From Prochlorococcus sp. AG-402-O16 (GTDB lineage Bacteria; Cyanobacteriota; Cyanobacteriia; PCC-6307; Cyanobiaceae): a stretch of DNA of 64,000 nt. Position numbers and translations under genes: made by a program. The stretch spans positions 1-64,000 of the forward strand of contig QCIY01000005.1 in the NCBI GenBank assembly GCA_003216415.1. The letters run 5' to 3'. Below are positions 43,775-54,167 of this stretch, one piece after another. The notes under the pieces are model-generated. The model was not told the DNA's origin and searched no databases. It worked only from the letters and a program-made list of their open reading frames with translations. Positions within the stretch are counted from its first letter, which is position 1; the number at the start of each line of letters is the position of its first letter.

Positions 43775-44098
43775 ATGGGATTTTTTGAGTCAGACATCGT
43801 TCAAGAAGAAGCTAAAAAGCTTTTTACAGATTACCAAGAACTTATGAAACTTGGCTCTGATTATGGAAAATTTGACAGAGAAGGGAAAAAAATGTTCATA
43901 AAAAAAATGGAATCTCTTATGGATCGTTATAAGGTTTTTATGAAGAGATTTGAATTGTCTGAAGATTTTCAAGCAAAAATGACAGTAGAACAATTAAAGA
44001 CGCAGTTAAGTCAATTTGGGATTACTCCTGATCAAATGTTCGATCAAATGAATAAAACCTTAATAAGAATGAAGGATGAACTTGATAAAACTTCTTAA
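43775..44098 (+). CDS. DUF1825 family protein
   Basis: A 107-aa cyanobacterial protein of unknown function. The start GFFESDIVQEEAKKLF, the LGSDYGKFDREGKKMF segment (about 26-41) and the YKVFMKRFELS pattern match DUF1825 closely. The ATG at 43775 fits the family's usual start; the frame opens earlier at a TTG. Helical and charged, probably soluble. Confidence 0.9.
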   Translation: MGFFESDIVQEEAKKLFTDYQELMKLGSDYGKFDREGKKMFIKKMESLMDRYKVFMKRFELSEDFQAKMTVEQLKTQLSQFGITPDQMFDQMNKTLIRMKDELDKTS

Positions 44099-44117
44099 AT
44101 TTAACGGTTAAAGCTTC

Positions 44118-45356
44118 ATGTCAGATTATTTAAAATTGCCATCATGGCTTTCAAGAGGAATAGAAGAATATTTTCCAATTAAGGGAACAGATCAAACCTT
44201 TTCCGAGATAATTGATCATGCGAAAAAAAATAATAAAAAATTAAGGGTTAAACTCGGGATCGATCCAACTGGAACAGATATTCATCTTGGGCATAGCATA
44301 TTGTTTAAAAAACTTAGGGCATTCCAAGATAATGGACATATTGCAGTGTTAATTATTGGTGATTTTACTGCTCAAATTGGAGACCCAACCGGCAAAAACA
44401 AAACAAGAGTTCAGTTATCGGAAAAACAAGTTAAGGATAATGCAAAAACATACTTAACCCAACTAGGTATGGGAAAGCCAGCCAATGAATCTATTTTAGA
44501 TTTTGATTCAAAAGATAGAATAGAAATTAGATATAACAGTGAATGGTTAAAAGGATTAAATCTTAGTTCGATAATTGAATTAATGGGGAGTGCAACAGTT
44601 AGTCAAATGCTAGCTAAGGAGGAATTTAATAAAAGGTACACTTCGCAAGTTCCAATTGCTCTGCATGAATTCTTATATCCACTATTACAAGGTTACGATT
44701 CGGTAGTTGTTCAATCAGATATTGAGCTTGGAGGCACAGATCAGAAATTTAATATTGCAATAGGAAGGGATCTTCAAAGGCATTATAAACAAGACCCTCA
44801 ATTTGGTGTTCTGTTGCCAATTTTGACAGGTTTAGATGGAATTAAGAAGATGAGTAAATCTGAATTTAACACCGTCGGTTTGACTGAAGATCCTCTTTCA
44901 ATGTATTCAAAATTAGAGAAAGTACCCGATAATATAATACCCACCTACTTTGAATTACTTACTGAATTAGATTTAAGTTTTCTTGAAAACTTAAATCCTC
45001 GTGAATTACAGAGAAGAATGGCTTTAGAAGTTACTACCTTATTCCATGGGGCTGAAGAAGCATTAAAGGCGCAATCAAACTGCGAAAAATTATTCCTGGG
45101 ACACAAAGAAAAAGTTGGAGAAATTCCAGAGATTTCTTTAAAAGAAGTAGTTTTTCCAGTAAAGTTTTTTTACTTGTTAAGTTCTCTAAAACTTTTCAAA
45201 TCTAGCAGCGAATCCAAAAGATCTATTAAAGGTGGGGGTGTAAAAATTGATAGTCAGAAAGTAATAAATCCTGATTTAGTTTTTAATTCAAAAAATGATT
45301 TGGAAGGAAAAATTTTGCAAATTGGAAAAAAAATAATTAAGAGGTTTGAAAACTGA
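44118..45356 (+). CDS. tyrS: tyrosyl-tRNA synthetase
   Basis: Class I synthetase charging tRNA-Tyr. It has the HIGH-like motif HLGHS (about 57-61) and KMSKS (near 246-250), and a C-terminal S4 RNA-binding domain. The 412-aa length fits the TyrZ-like bacterial form. It follows the DUF1825 gene after 19 bases and precedes pyrF after 6 bases. Confidence 0.95.
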   Translation: MSDYLKLPSWLSRGIEEYFPIKGTDQTFSEIIDHAKKNNKKLRVKLGIDPTGTDIHLGHSILFKKLRAFQDNGHIAVLIIGDFTAQIGDPTGKNKTRVQLSEKQVKDNAKTYLTQLGMGKPANESILDFDSKDRIEIRYNSEWLKGLNLSSIIELMGSATVSQMLAKEEFNKRYTSQVPIALHEFLYPLLQGYDSVVVQSDIELGGTDQKFNIAIGRDLQRHYKQDPQFGVLLPILTGLDGIKKMSKSEFNTVGLTEDPLSMYSKLEKVPDNIIPTYFELLTELDLSFLENLNPRELQRRMALEVTTLFHGAEEALKAQSNCEKLFLGHKEKVGEIPEISLKEVVFPVKFFYLLSSLKLFKSSSESKRSIKGGGVKIDSQKVINPDLVFNSKNDLEGKILQIGKKIIKRFEN

Positions 45357-45362
45357 AAATTG

Positions 45363-46091
45363 ATGAATAATAGATTTAATTCAGAAGATAAAATAATATT
45401 GGCAATTGATGGACTAGATGTAAGTCAAGCAAAATTACTTCTGGAAAAATGTCCTAATATTAAGTGGGTGAAAGTTGGTTTAGAGCTTTTTGTTAGGGAA
45501 GGTCCAAGAGTTATTGAAATATTAAAAGGGTTAAATAAAAAGATTTTTTTAGACTTAAAATTTCATGATATTCCAAATACCATGCGAGCAGCATGTTTCC
45601 AAGTTTCAAAATTAGGGGTTGATATAATTTCTATTCATGCTTCAGCAGGTCTAAAAGCTCTTAAAGATTCAAAAAAAGCGTCTTTAGAAGGAGCCACCTC
45701 AGTCAGCGTAAAACCTCCATTTGTTGTAGGAATAACTGTTTTAACAAGCTTTTCTCTTAAAGATTTTCAAACTGATCTTGATAGAAATAATTCAATTGAA
45801 GAAAATGTATTGAGACTTGCAAAGTTGTCTTTTGATGCTGGATTAGATGGATGTGTTTGCTCCCCTTGGGAGGTAAAAATGTTGAGATCTATTTATAAGG
45901 ATAATTTTGAAATTATTACGCCAGGTATCAGATTAAATATTGACAATAAAGATGATCAAAATAGAATTATGACTCCCCAAGAAGCTATAGATAATGGCGC
46001 TACTAAGTTAGTCATTGGTAGATCAATTTCAAAAGCTATAGATCCGAATAAAGCTCTAATAGAAATATTTAAATCTATTGATTCTGATTAA
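45363..46091 (+). CDS. pyrF: orotidine 5'-phosphate decarboxylase
   Basis: Last step of UMP synthesis. The active-site motif [12 protein letters not shown] (about 60-71) holds the catalytic Asp-Lys-Asp array, and ISIHASAG and ITPGIRL segments follow. ATG at 45363 is preferred to the overlapping TTG at 45360, giving 242 aa. It overlaps the convergent plsY gene by 17 bases. Confidence 0.94.
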   Translation: MNNRFNSEDKIILAIDGLDVSQAKLLLEKCPNIKWVKVGLELFVREGPRVIEILKGLNKKIFLDLKFHDIPNTMRAACFQVSKLGVDIISIHASAGLKALKDSKKASLEGATSVSVKPPFVVGITVLTSFSLKDFQTDLDRNNSIEENVLRLAKLSFDAGLDGCVCSPWEVKMLRSIYKDNFEIITPGIRLNIDNKDDQNRIMTPQEAIDNGATKLVIGRSISKAIDPNKALIEIFKSIDSD

Positions 46092-46668
46092 TTTTGGATT
46101 CTTCTCCTTTTAACAATCTTGTTATGTTAGTTCTATGTTTCCAGATTACTAATAATGCAACAATTAAACTTATAAAAAAGTATGAGTGCACAAATTTACC
46201 TAGGTAAAAAAACATAAAAAAAGGAAGTAAGATTGCAGCTGAAATACTGGATAAAGAAACAAATTTAGTTTTTGTTAGGACTATTAAAAAAATGCCAAGA
46301 GATGCGAGTCCAACTTTCCAAGAAAGAGCTAAAAACATACCTAATCCAGTCGCAACAGCTTTCCCTCCTTTACCTCTAAGCCATATTGGCCAAATATGTC
46401 CTGAGATAGCAGATATCCCTGCTATTACCTGGATTAATCCTTGATCTGTGTAATATTGAGCTATTTTTACTGCAATAAGGCCTTTCCCAACGTCAATGAT
46501 AAATACAAAAAGTGCTGGCCATTTCCCAACATTTCTTAAGACATTTGTGGCACCTGTAGATCCAGAACCAATAGTTCTTAGATCTATATTTTTGAGATAT
46601 TTTCCAATTAAAAAACCTGTCGGAAGTGATCCTAAAAGATAACTTGTAAAAATTATTAAGATATTCAT
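46075..46668 (-). CDS. plsY: glycerol-3-phosphate acyltransferase PlsY
   Basis: Integral membrane enzyme that acylates glycerol 3-phosphate from acyl-phosphate, the first step of phospholipid synthesis. The motifs [10 protein letters not shown] (about 14-23), [12 protein letters not shown] (about 35-46) and [12 protein letters not shown] (about 99-110) are all present, with several hydrophobic spans. Length 197 aa is normal. It overlaps pyrF's end by 17 bases on the opposite strand. Confidence 0.93.
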   Translation of the reverse strand: MNILIIFTSYLLGSLPTGFLIGKYLKNIDLRTIGSGSTGATNVLRNVGKWPALFVFIIDVGKGLIAVKIAQYYTDQGLIQVIAGISAISGHIWPIWLRGKGGKAVATGLGMFLALSWKVGLASLGIFLIVLTKTKFVSLSSISAAILLPFFMFFYLGKFVHSYFFISLIVALLVIWKHRTNITRLLKGEESKINQNQ

Positions 46669-46673
46669 AAATC

Positions 46674-47684
46674 CTAGTTTAGTTCAAGATCATCGTAAAT
46701 TTCATTATCTGAACCAGCAAATGCAACCCATAATGGGAATTGAAGTATTGGAATTTCAACAGAGGTTTCTGCTGCATCAATGATAATAAATGGCAATTCT
46801 TCATTGGCTTCTAATCTATCAGCTCTTTCGATGACACCTTCAGGCCTTTCAAAAAGAACAATCCCACTATTTGGTCCAAAGTCATCCCTTGTGAGACCGA
46901 GTGAATCTTGAAGAATTCTTCTCCATTCACCTAATCGTTCAGGCTGCGAAGCTAAAATAAGAGTCTGAAACTGATCTCCATATAATTCACCAAGAATAGA
47001 TATTAAACCAGCTGATAACAAGGCATTTCTTTGTCGAGATCCTCTACTTTCAAGAGAACCTCTTCCGCCCATATTAAAAAACCAATCATCCATAATTTCT
47101 ATATCTGATGAATCAAGACTTCGTCTTAATTTCCAAGGGTCAGCATAAAAATCAGGTTGTTCTGTGAAAGTTGAAAAGCAACTTTTTATAATCTCTTCAT
47201 CTGGCTTAAATGTTTCAGAAAGAGCAGGAACATTAACTATATTATTTGTGCTATTGTTTTGCTTTTTCTCATCGAGGGGAGAAGGCTTTACGATTATTGG
47301 TTGAGAAACTAATTCAAGTTTCTCTACGTTTTGTGAAAGATTCTGCAAAGCTCCAGTTAAGTACTCTTGAAAGCCTTTAACTCTTTTAGCAATATTATCT
47401 GACTGTCCTTTAAAATTTGACTCAATATCTTTTTCTATTTCATTTTTTTTTGTTTCTAACTCTTTTATTTCTTTAACTAAAGAGTCTTTTTTTGAAACGA
47501 GATCTCCAAGAATTTCTTTAGAAATTTCATCAAAAGATTTAGTTAATTTGTCGTTTTTTGGTTTAATATTTTTATTTTGCGTAGTATTTTTTTTACTAAT
47601 TTGTTCGGTTTTATCATCTGAAATTGACTTATTTATTATTGATTCCTTTTTAGGATTATTGTCGGAAATTTCTTTATTGGTCAT
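46674..47684 (-). CDS. DUF3086 family protein
   Basis: A 336-aa soluble protein. A low-complexity Lys/Asn/Ser-rich start (1-55) leads into a predicted coiled coil (about 55-125) and then a C-terminal domain (about 165-336) with [20 protein letters not shown], the [18 protein letters not shown] segment and [23 protein letters not shown] (cut as [18 protein letters not shown]). This is the cyanobacterial DUF3086 pattern; its function is unknown. It follows the DUF3119 gene after 35 bases and precedes plsY. Confidence 0.85.
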   Translation of the reverse strand: MTNKEISDNNPKKESIINKSISDDKTEQISKKNTTQNKNIKPKNDKLTKSFDEISKEILGDLVSKKDSLVKEIKELETKKNEIEKDIESNFKGQSDNIAKRVKGFQEYLTGALQNLSQNVEKLELVSQPIIVKPSPLDEKKQNNSTNNIVNVPALSETFKPDEEIIKSCFSTFTEQPDFYADPWKLRRSLDSSDIEIMDDWFFNMGGRGSLESRGSRQRNALLSAGLISILGELYGDQFQTLILASQPERLGEWRRILQDSLGLTRDDFGPNSGIVLFERPEGVIERADRLEANEELPFIIIDAAETSVEIPILQFPLWVAFAGSDNEIYDDLELN

Positions 47685-47719
47685 TTAAATAATTTTGATG
47701 ATTAGGCAAAGTCTGAATT

Positions 47720-48124
47720 TTAAGAATTTTTAATTTCCAGGGAGTCAACTTTTTTTATTAGCTCATCTTTTAATTGCTTTGGATTAAATAAAATTGGTAA
47801 TAAATGAGGACTGGACTTTTCTCTAAAATAAAAAATACCTGGGATTATAGGGAAAAAGAATTTCCATGATATCCAGTTCTTGAATGGAAAAGTTCTAATC
47901 TCTTTCCCTAATTGTAAAACGATAAAATCATCATTTGTTATTTTTATTCTTAAGGTGAATGACTGAAGTAATAAAAAAAAGCTAAAAGAAGCAAATACTA
48001 TTGTTGGCAAAGAACCAATATTCAAAAACAAAAGCATAAAACTTAAAACTATTAGAATGATTGGCAACTGAAATGAAGGAGATATTATTACTGGGCCCTC
48101 TTTTTTTGATTTAGTATTAAACAT
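47720..48124 (-). CDS. DUF3119 family membrane protein
   Basis: A 134-aa protein with two N-terminal hydrophobic spans (about residues 14-50) and a small beta-rich domain containing GKEIRTFPFKNWISWKFFFP and PGIFYFREK segments, the DUF3119 signature. ATG at 48124 is preferred because it follows the MlaE gene stop by 4 bases; a longer frame overlaps that gene. Function unknown. Confidence 0.8.
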   Translation of the reverse strand: MFNTKSKKEGPVIISPSFQLPIILIVLSFMLLFLNIGSLPTIVFASFSFFLLLQSFTLRIKITNDDFIVLQLGKEIRTFPFKNWISWKFFFPIIPGIFYFREKSSPHLLPILFNPKQLKDELIKKVDSLEIKNS

Positions 48125-48128
48125 AGAA

Positions 48129-48884
48129 TTATCCAAATAAAATTTGCGTAAGTAATACATCCATTAAAGATACAGTAACGAGAGTCATTACAACTGCACC
48201 TGTTGTACTTGTTCCAACTTCTTTTGGACCTCCTTTAGTTGTGAGTCCATATCCACAAGCAATGATTGAAATAAGTAATCCGAATACTACAGATTTTATT
48301 AACATTGAAGTTAAGTCTGTACTGGTTAAACTCACATTACCTGATCTTACAGATGTCCAAAAAACTATTGGAGGAACTTTATAAAAAATTGTGCTCCACA
48401 TTTGTCCACTCCATAAAGCTACAGATAAAAACAAAAGACACTGTATTGGAGACATTATTACCATCGATAGTAACCTTGGGACCACCAAATATTGGACTGG
48501 TTCGGTCCTTAACATTGTTATCGCCTCAATTTGTTCCGTGACTTTCATAGTGCCCAGTTGAGCAGCATAGGCAGTGGCGACCTTCCCAGTCATTAAAGTA
48601 GCAGTTAGAAGAGGAGCCATTTCTCTCGCCATGCCTACTGCTAATAAACCTCCAATTTCACTTGAAACCCCCATACTTGTAAGTTGTGATGCAACTTGAA
48701 TATTAAAAACTGTACCTGCGGCAATTCCTGTAATTAATACAATTAATAAACTGCCAGGACCTGACTCCATAAGTTGGTCAAAGAGATCATTTTTGGAAAT
48801 TTTACCCTTAAAGATAAAATTAATTGCTTGCCCGCCAATGATTAAGCTGCTTAGAAGTCTTTTGAAAAAATTAAGGTAATACAT
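48129..48884 (-). CDS. MlaE-type ABC transporter permease
   Basis: A 251-aa membrane protein of the MlaE family, the permease of lipid-trafficking ABC systems. Five or six hydrophobic segments and the EIGGLLAVGMAREMAPLLTATLMTG segment (as GGLLAVGMAREMAPL near 80-94) are diagnostic. It probably moves phospholipids between membranes together with an ATPase and an MCE protein encoded elsewhere. The companions are not in this window. Confidence 0.9.
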   Translation of the reverse strand: MYYLNFFKRLLSSLIIGGQAINFIFKGKISKNDLFDQLMESGPGSLLIVLITGIAAGTVFNIQVASQLTSMGVSSEIGGLLAVGMAREMAPLLTATLMTGKVATAYAAQLGTMKVTEQIEAITMLRTEPVQYLVVPRLLSMVIMSPIQCLLFLSVALWSGQMWSTIFYKVPPIVFWTSVRSGNVSLTSTDLTSMLIKSVVFGLLISIIACGYGLTTKGGPKEVGTSTTGAVVMTLVTVSLMDVLLTQILFG

Positions 48885-48893
48885 ATCTACATA

Positions 48894-50291
48894 TTAGTTT
48901 GCAATTAATTTTCGATCCCATTTTCTCATGATTAAAAGACCAATTATTACCAATATTGAGGGTATAAAACCAATACATAATCTAATAGTTAATTGTGCTG
49001 AGTAGCATTGTTCAATAAAATTTTGACCATTTTTATCAACAAAGCATGATTGATAACCTGATAAATACAATAAAAATCCTAATAATTGAACACTTAACGC
49101 GATACCAATCTTCTGAATAAGTACCATCCAAGCAGTATATAATCCTGCCGGTCTCTCTGGGTCTTCGTCTATTGCATCAGGAAGTAGTGACCAAGGGATG
49201 AGAAAAGCGGTTGAAGCTCCAATGCCAATAAGACAGATTATGAAAATTAAAAGAATGAAAAGAAATATGTTGCCGGCATTTAGGAATAAACTATCTCCCA
49301 CTCCTGAAATTTTGGATAATGAAGGTAAAAATAAAGCCGCCGTACATGAAATAATCCAGATAATCGCTCCATAGTTTAAAGCTGAAATCCTGTTCAATTT
49401 ATTTGATACTCTGGCCCATATTTGTAAACCCACTAAAGCGCTAATTTGGAAAGGTATCGGGATCCACTTCGCAATATATGTTGGTACATTCAGTACATCC
49501 TCTACATAGATTAACGCTACTGTTTGCATCAATTGTAAGGCGCACCAGAGAAGAATATAAAGCGTAATAACTTTTAGAAATTTTTTATTTCTGAAGATCC
49601 TTTTGAATTGAAGTGTTATAGCTTCAACTTTTCCTGAAGGCCTTCTTGCTTTTTTTGCGAATGGAGCCAATCCCCAACAAGAAATTAATGTTGCAGCAAC
49701 CGCAATACATCCGCTTATTTTACCCATTAAAAAATATTCATTATTTGCTGAGCCTTCAGAACCTAATACAACTCCAGCAATTATCAAACCAGTTAGTCCT
49801 GCAATTATTGAGCCAGTAAATCTAGATGCGTTTAGTCTCGTTCTTATGGCTGTTTTTTCGGAAATTTCAGTAGATAGAGCCGCAAAGGGAAGATTAATAC
49901 TTGTATAAGCAGTCATTACGATTATAGAAATTATGGCATAGTAAATAGTTTTGGTTAGAACGGAACCTGTGGGTGTCCACCATATTGCAGCTAAAGAGAA
50001 ACCAAGAGGAACAGATGCTAATACCATCCAAGGGATTCTGGGCCCCCATCTTGATTTGGTCCGATCACTTAACCATCCAATTAACGGATCATTTACTGCA
50101 TCCCATATCTTTATTAACATTAATAATGAACCAGCAATTATTACTGGTAAACCAGCAGAAATAAAGAATTTGAATAGAAAAAAACCAAATTGCGTCGCGA
50201 CTAAACCTGTGCCTGCATCTCCTAGCCCATAAGAGAACATTAACCTTGTCGTTGACCTAGCAATATTTTGTTTCGAGTGTGAATTTTCCAA
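48894..50291 (-). CDS. GPH-family (glycoside-pentoside-hexuronide) cation symporter
   Basis: A 465-aa major-facilitator-type protein with about twelve spans. The N-terminal YGLGDAGTGLV (about 21-31), IKIWDAVNDPLIGWLSDRTKSRWGPRIPW (as KIWDAVNDPLIGWLSD near 66-81) and SLLPDAIDEDPERPAGLYTAW (as LLPDAIDEDPE) segments match the GPH/melibiose-carrier group. It likely imports or exports a sugar-like solute with Na+ or H+. The substrate is unknown; the neighbouring glgX and tRNA-Gly give a weak carbohydrate link. Confidence 0.82.
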   Translation of the reverse strand: MENSHSKQNIARSTTRLMFSYGLGDAGTGLVATQFGFFLFKFFISAGLPVIIAGSLLMLIKIWDAVNDPLIGWLSDRTKSRWGPRIPWMVLASVPLGFSLAAIWWTPTGSVLTKTIYYAIISIIVMTAYTSINLPFAALSTEISEKTAIRTRLNASRFTGSIIAGLTGLIIAGVVLGSEGSANNEYFLMGKISGCIAVAATLISCWGLAPFAKKARRPSGKVEAITLQFKRIFRNKKFLKVITLYILLWCALQLMQTVALIYVEDVLNVPTYIAKWIPIPFQISALVGLQIWARVSNKLNRISALNYGAIIWIISCTAALFLPSLSKISGVGDSLFLNAGNIFLFILLIFIICLIGIGASTAFLIPWSLLPDAIDEDPERPAGLYTAWMVLIQKIGIALSVQLLGFLLYLSGYQSCFVDKNGQNFIEQCYSAQLTIRLCIGFIPSILVIIGLLIMRKWDRKLIAN

Positions 50292-50352
50292 TCTTTTTAC
50301 TTTGTTGATTGTTTGATAATGTATTATTGCAGAGGTAATTCTATTACTTAAT

Positions 50353-50423
50353 GCGGGCGTGGTTTAGTGGTAAAACCTCAGCCTTCCAAGCTGAAGATGC
50401 GGGTTCGATTCCCGCCGCCCGCT
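50353..50423 (+). tRNA. tRNA-Gly(UCC)
   Basis: A 71-base cloverleaf: acceptor GCGGGCG/CGCCCGC with discriminator T, GTTT/AAAC D stem, TCAGC/GCTGA anticodon stem around loop CTTCCAA (anticodon TCC), and GCGGG/CCCGC T stem with TTCGATT loop. CCA is not encoded. It ends 1 base before the convergent glgX stop. Confidence 0.95.
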
Positions 50424-50424
50424 T

Positions 50425-52458
50425 TTAGAATATATTATTTTTAGCCCCAAATACTTCTTCTGAAATTATTAATAAAGAGCTTCTACTCTTTATTGAAACA
50501 GATTTTTCATTAATAGTTAAGGGTTCAAAAATCTCAGACATGCTAGTGTCAATAACTTTTAACCAATTATATTTGCATTTCGGCAAAGGGAAATCGATAC
50601 TTTTTGAATATGCATTTAAACCTATCCAGACCAGCGGATTAGTATTACCTTTGTTAATGCTAAAGGCAACTGTGTGAGACCAACTACTCCAATCGGGGCT
50701 ATCTAACTTTGTTCCATGCCAATGATATGTTGGAATCTTTCCATTGGTTTGTTTATTAGGGAAGAATGATGGATTAAAGATGTTTATTAGTTTTTTTCTG
50801 ATTTTTATAACGTATTTAAAATATTCTAATAATTCCAAATCTTGTTGACCATGTTCCCAATTCATCCAGCCCAATAAATTATTTTGGCACCAAGAATTAT
50901 TGTTACCGCCTTGTGATCTTCCTATCTCATCACCCATAAGTATCATTGGAACACCTTTAGAGATAAGTAAACTAAGAATAAGATTTTTTTGTTGTCTTTT
51001 TCTTAAATCATTAATTAATAAGTTTGTAGTTGGTCCCTCTGTACCATGATTCCAAGAATTGTTATGGTTATCACCATCTCTGTTTTGTTCTCTATTAGCA
51101 AAATTATGTTTTCTATTGAAAGTTACTAAATCTTTTAAAGTGAACCCATCATGTGAAGTAATAAAGTTTATTGATTTTGGGAAAATAGTATCTTCTTTAT
51201 AAATCGATGGAGTACCTTTGATTTTATCGCTCATATTCCAAGCTGTATCTTTATCCCCCTTCCAAAATCTCCTCAAATCATCTCTAAAATGACCATTCCA
51301 AGTGAAAGTATTCTTAGATGGGAAATTACCTAATTTATATAAACCACCACAATCCCATGGCTCACTTATAAACTTTATATCAACAAGTTCTGGTTCACAC
51401 TCTATATCTTCAAAAACTGGAGGATTATCAAGTGGCGAGAGATTTTCTCCTCTTGATAAGGCAATACCTAAATCAAATCTAAAACCATCTACTCCAAATT
51501 CACTCGCCCAACACTTTAATGATTCAATTATTAGTTTTCTAACTAATCCTCTGTTTGCTGCAATAGTATTCCCACAACCAGATACGTCCTGATAATTTTT
51601 ATCTTTCCCAATAAAGTAATAAAGGTTTTCATCTATACCTTTCCAACATATCGCAGGTCCTTTGTAATCTCCTTCAGAAGTATGATTGTATACGACATCT
51701 AAAATAACTTCAATGTCTGCCTTATGACACTCCTCTACTAATTTTCTAAATTCCTCTCTATTCTTTTCAGCTGATTCATTCGAAAGATATTCAAAATGAG
51801 GAGTGAACCAATTGATTGGACTATAACCCCAAAAATTTTTTAAACCATTTGGGGCATCGTTTGGATCAAAACAAAAAATTGGAAGTAATTCAATTGTTGT
51901 AATACCCAGTTCTTTGAGATAGGGAATTTTTTTTAAAAATTTTTTAAAACAACTTTCGTCTTTATCCGTTGATTCAGTGAATGCTTTGATATGGAGCTCA
52001 TAAATTATTGTTTCTTCCCAAGTATGTTTCGGTCTTGGATATTCCTTAAAATTAAATAATTTTCTATCGCAAACAACGCTTTTAAGACAAGAATTAGAAT
52101 TTTCTTGCGTTTCTAATGCCTTTTCTCTTTTATAACTTCCCCATCCAGTAATACCCCTTGAACATGGATCAAGTAATACTTTTTTTTCATAGTTATTATT
52201 AATTGCATTATTTTTTTGTTTTACTCTAAAAGCATAAATACAACCTTCATTTAGATTTTTTATTTCCGCATGCCAGTAGGGACCTGTATTGTGATTCTGA
52301 TCTAGTTTCAATATATTTTTTGGCGAAATAGAGTCCTCTTTCTCAAATAATAAGATTTCTACATATTCGGCATTTGTGGCTACTAAGGAAAAATTAACCC
52401 CTTGTGGAGTTAGAGAACTTCCTAAAGGAAATGGTTTACCTTTATTAATATCATTCAC
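50425..52458 (-). CDS. glgX: glycogen debranching enzyme, GlgX/isoamylase type
   Basis: GH13 alpha-1,6-glucosidase that removes branches from glycogen. The N-terminal CBM48-like domain (PFPLGSSLTPQGVNFSLVA) precedes the catalytic (beta/alpha)8 barrel with DVVYNHTSEG, GVDGFRFDLG (nucleophile Asp), FISEPWD (general acid Glu) and FITSHDG segments. Length 677 aa is normal. It is the only clear storage-carbohydrate gene in the window and is convergent with tRNA-Gly. Confidence 0.92.
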   Translation of the reverse strand: MNDINKGKPFPLGSSLTPQGVNFSLVATNAEYVEILLFEKEDSISPKNILKLDQNHNTGPYWHAEIKNLNEGCIYAFRVKQKNNAINNNYEKKVLLDPCSRGITGWGSYKREKALETQENSNSCLKSVVCDRKLFNFKEYPRPKHTWEETIIYELHIKAFTESTDKDESCFKKFLKKIPYLKELGITTIELLPIFCFDPNDAPNGLKNFWGYSPINWFTPHFEYLSNESAEKNREEFRKLVEECHKADIEVILDVVYNHTSEGDYKGPAICWKGIDENLYYFIGKDKNYQDVSGCGNTIAANRGLVRKLIIESLKCWASEFGVDGFRFDLGIALSRGENLSPLDNPPVFEDIECEPELVDIKFISEPWDCGGLYKLGNFPSKNTFTWNGHFRDDLRRFWKGDKDTAWNMSDKIKGTPSIYKEDTIFPKSINFITSHDGFTLKDLVTFNRKHNFANREQNRDGDNHNNSWNHGTEGPTTNLLINDLRKRQQKNLILSLLISKGVPMILMGDEIGRSQGGNNNSWCQNNLLGWMNWEHGQQDLELLEYFKYVIKIRKKLINIFNPSFFPNKQTNGKIPTYHWHGTKLDSPDWSSWSHTVAFSINKGNTNPLVWIGLNAYSKSIDFPLPKCKYNWLKVIDTSMSEIFEPLTINEKSVSIKSRSSLLIISEEVFGAKNNIF

Positions 52459-53086
52459 TTTCTCTTAATCATTGGTTAATAAAGATTGAGATAATTTATT
52501 CAAATTACTGATATTTGAATAATATATGCAAAATTAAAAAAAAAACTCAAATTTAAGGTTTCACTAATGAACTTTTTTGGATCTTGGAGAGTATTAATTT
52601 TCTATTTAATTTCAATTTATCCATTCATCTGCGCTTTGCATAAAAAGATTTAGAGAGAAAATTTAATAATGAGAAAACCAGATTTTTCTTGATTTCAAAA
52701 TATAAATTATACTTTTTCATGTGATGAGAAGGAAATATATCTGAAAATTAATAAAACATAATAAATAGCTCAAATTCTTAATTTCAATTCCCTTTGATAT
52801 TTTTTCTTTTGATAAATGACTCTAGATTTTTTACCAATTAATCTAGTGCTACCAATGGGTTTAGCTGTTTTTTAATTAATGAAGCTATTTTTTATACAAG
52901 AAAAATATGCGGCTATGAAAATAAATAATTTAGATAAAAATGTCCCTAAAATTTGTATAAAGCTTTGCGCCGCTGTCATTTTCGGTTGCCGTATTCGTAT
53001 TTGCTCCATATGATGTGCAAGTTCGAGGTTTTTTAGATTTGAATAAAATTCTAGTCTATTAAATCTCTGCTTTACTTTAAAATTCA
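52459..53086. other. 628-base gap with no confident gene
   Basis: Very AT-rich with scattered stop codons. A 28-codon ORF at 52567-52653 (+) would give a hydrophobic peptide starting MNFFGSWRVL, and on the minus strand an ATG at 53009 opens a 45-codon frame with a C-terminal hydrophobic segment. Neither has a ribosome-binding site or a known motif. The stretch may be a decayed locus or an hup upstream region. Confidence 0.5.
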
Positions 53087-53362
53087 ATGAACAAAGCTGA
53101 TTTAGTAAACCTGGTGTCCGCCGCAACAGGAGAAACAAAAACTGTTGTTTCTTCAATTGTTGATACGACTATTGAAACTATTGTTGATTCAGTCGTGGAA
53201 GGCAAAAAAGTCTCTATACTAGGATTTGGTTCTTTCGAGCCAAGAGATCGTTCTGCAAGACAGGGATTAAACCCTAAGACAGGCGAAAAAATAGCAATAC
53301 CTGCTAAAAGAGTTCCTACATTCTCAGCAGGTAAACTTTTTAAGGATAGAGTTCAAGGATAG
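53087..53362 (+). CDS. hup: DNA-binding protein HU
   Basis: Small nucleoid protein that bends DNA as a dimer. The pattern MNKADLVNLVSAATGETK, GKKVSILGFGSFEPRDRSARQGLNPKTGEKI (as SILGFGSFEPRDR) and AIPAKRVPTFSAGKLFKD identifies HU. Length 91 aa is normal. It has a clear terminator downstream. Confidence 0.95.
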   Translation: MNKADLVNLVSAATGETKTVVSSIVDTTIETIVDSVVEGKKVSILGFGSFEPRDRSARQGLNPKTGEKIAIPAKRVPTFSAGKLFKDRVQG

Positions 53363-53394
53363 TTTTCTTTAATCCAATTTTCCTTAAATACGCT

Positions 53395-53421
53395 AGATGC
53401 TCTTTTTGAGCATCTTTTTTT
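53395..53421 (+). terminator. rho-independent terminator of hup
   Basis: An AGATGCTC/GAGCATCT stem (53395-53402 with 53408-53415) with a five-T loop is followed by six T. It starts 33 bases after the hup stop. Confidence 0.88.
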
Positions 53422-53499
53422 GTATTGTAATAAAATGCTATTAGCTCAATGACCAAAATTCTTAATAAGGTATCCCAAATTTTGAAGTCTTAAGAATTA

Positions 53500-53811
53500 A
53501 TGAAATGTTTAACTATTTTATTCCTAAAATTTTTGTTTTTATCTAATTTTGTTATGGCAGAACCAATAACAACAAAATCTAAGATTTTAAAACAATCTAG
53601 TGAATGTATTAAATATTCTCAAAATCAAGGATGTAGAGAATTAATAGCTCAAATAGAAAAACTTCAATTAGGAGTATTTGATCAAAATAGATTTAAATGT
53701 CAATCTAGTTTATTGGGGTTGCAGTCCGAAATTGTTGAAGCTTATTTTTTAAAAAATTCTTCAAATGAGAGAATTTCAATTATGATCCCACATGTGATTA
53801 AAAATTGTTAA
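53500..53811 (+). CDS. secreted cysteine-containing hypothetical protein (103 aa)
   Basis: A signal peptide (about residues 1-20, ending in FVMA) precedes a soluble domain with four cysteines after cleavage, which could form two disulfides. The pattern SSECIKYSQNQGCRELI (about 33-49) and a C-terminal IMIPHVIKNC are the most distinctive parts. No known domain is recognised. It opens a run of small genes before the HLIP gene. Confidence 0.65.
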   Translation: MKCLTILFLKFLFLSNFVMAEPITTKSKILKQSSECIKYSQNQGCRELIAQIEKLQLGVFDQNRFKCQSSLLGLQSEIVEAYFLKNSSNERISIMIPHVIKNC

Positions 53812-53865
53812 TTATTAAAATAATTTATTTTTTTGGAATATTATAAATTTGTTATTTAATTTGTA

Positions 53866-54111
53866 ATGGTAAAAGGTTTCTCTAATAATGAAGTTAAGAA
53901 TGATGCTGAAATAAAAGAATCAAAAAAAGAAAAAAAAGGATTAGCTGCTTTTCTTAAAGGAAAAAAACTTACTTACACTTTGCCAGGTAAAAAACAAATA
54001 AATATTTTTGGATCAATAGTATTAGGCTTAAATATGATTTTATTATTGCTAGTGATCCTTTATTTAAACAATCAAAAATTCCATGACTTTGTTTTTAATG
54101 TTGGTCGTTAA
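53866..54111 (+). CDS. small single-span membrane protein (81 aa)
   Basis: A Lys/Glu-rich soluble N-terminus (about 1-45, including KKEKKGLAAFLKGKKL) is followed by one hydrophobic span (about 49-67) and a short tail ending in VGR. The basic N-terminus and single span suggest an anchored protein with its charged part in the cytoplasm or stroma-like side. Not recognised. Confidence 0.65.
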   Translation: MVKGFSNNEVKNDAEIKESKKEKKGLAAFLKGKKLTYTLPGKKQINIFGSIVLGLNMILLLLVILYLNNQKFHDFVFNVGR

Positions 54112-54167
54112 TTATTTTTAGGACGAAAATTTTTTTTAAATGATATATTTAAATTTTAGAAATTGTT

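Noticed and set aside
52872-53156. 94-codon minus frame across the hup start
   Set aside because: It overlaps 70 bases of hup and its N-terminal part has no support; only the shorter ATG at 53009 might be real, and this is weak.
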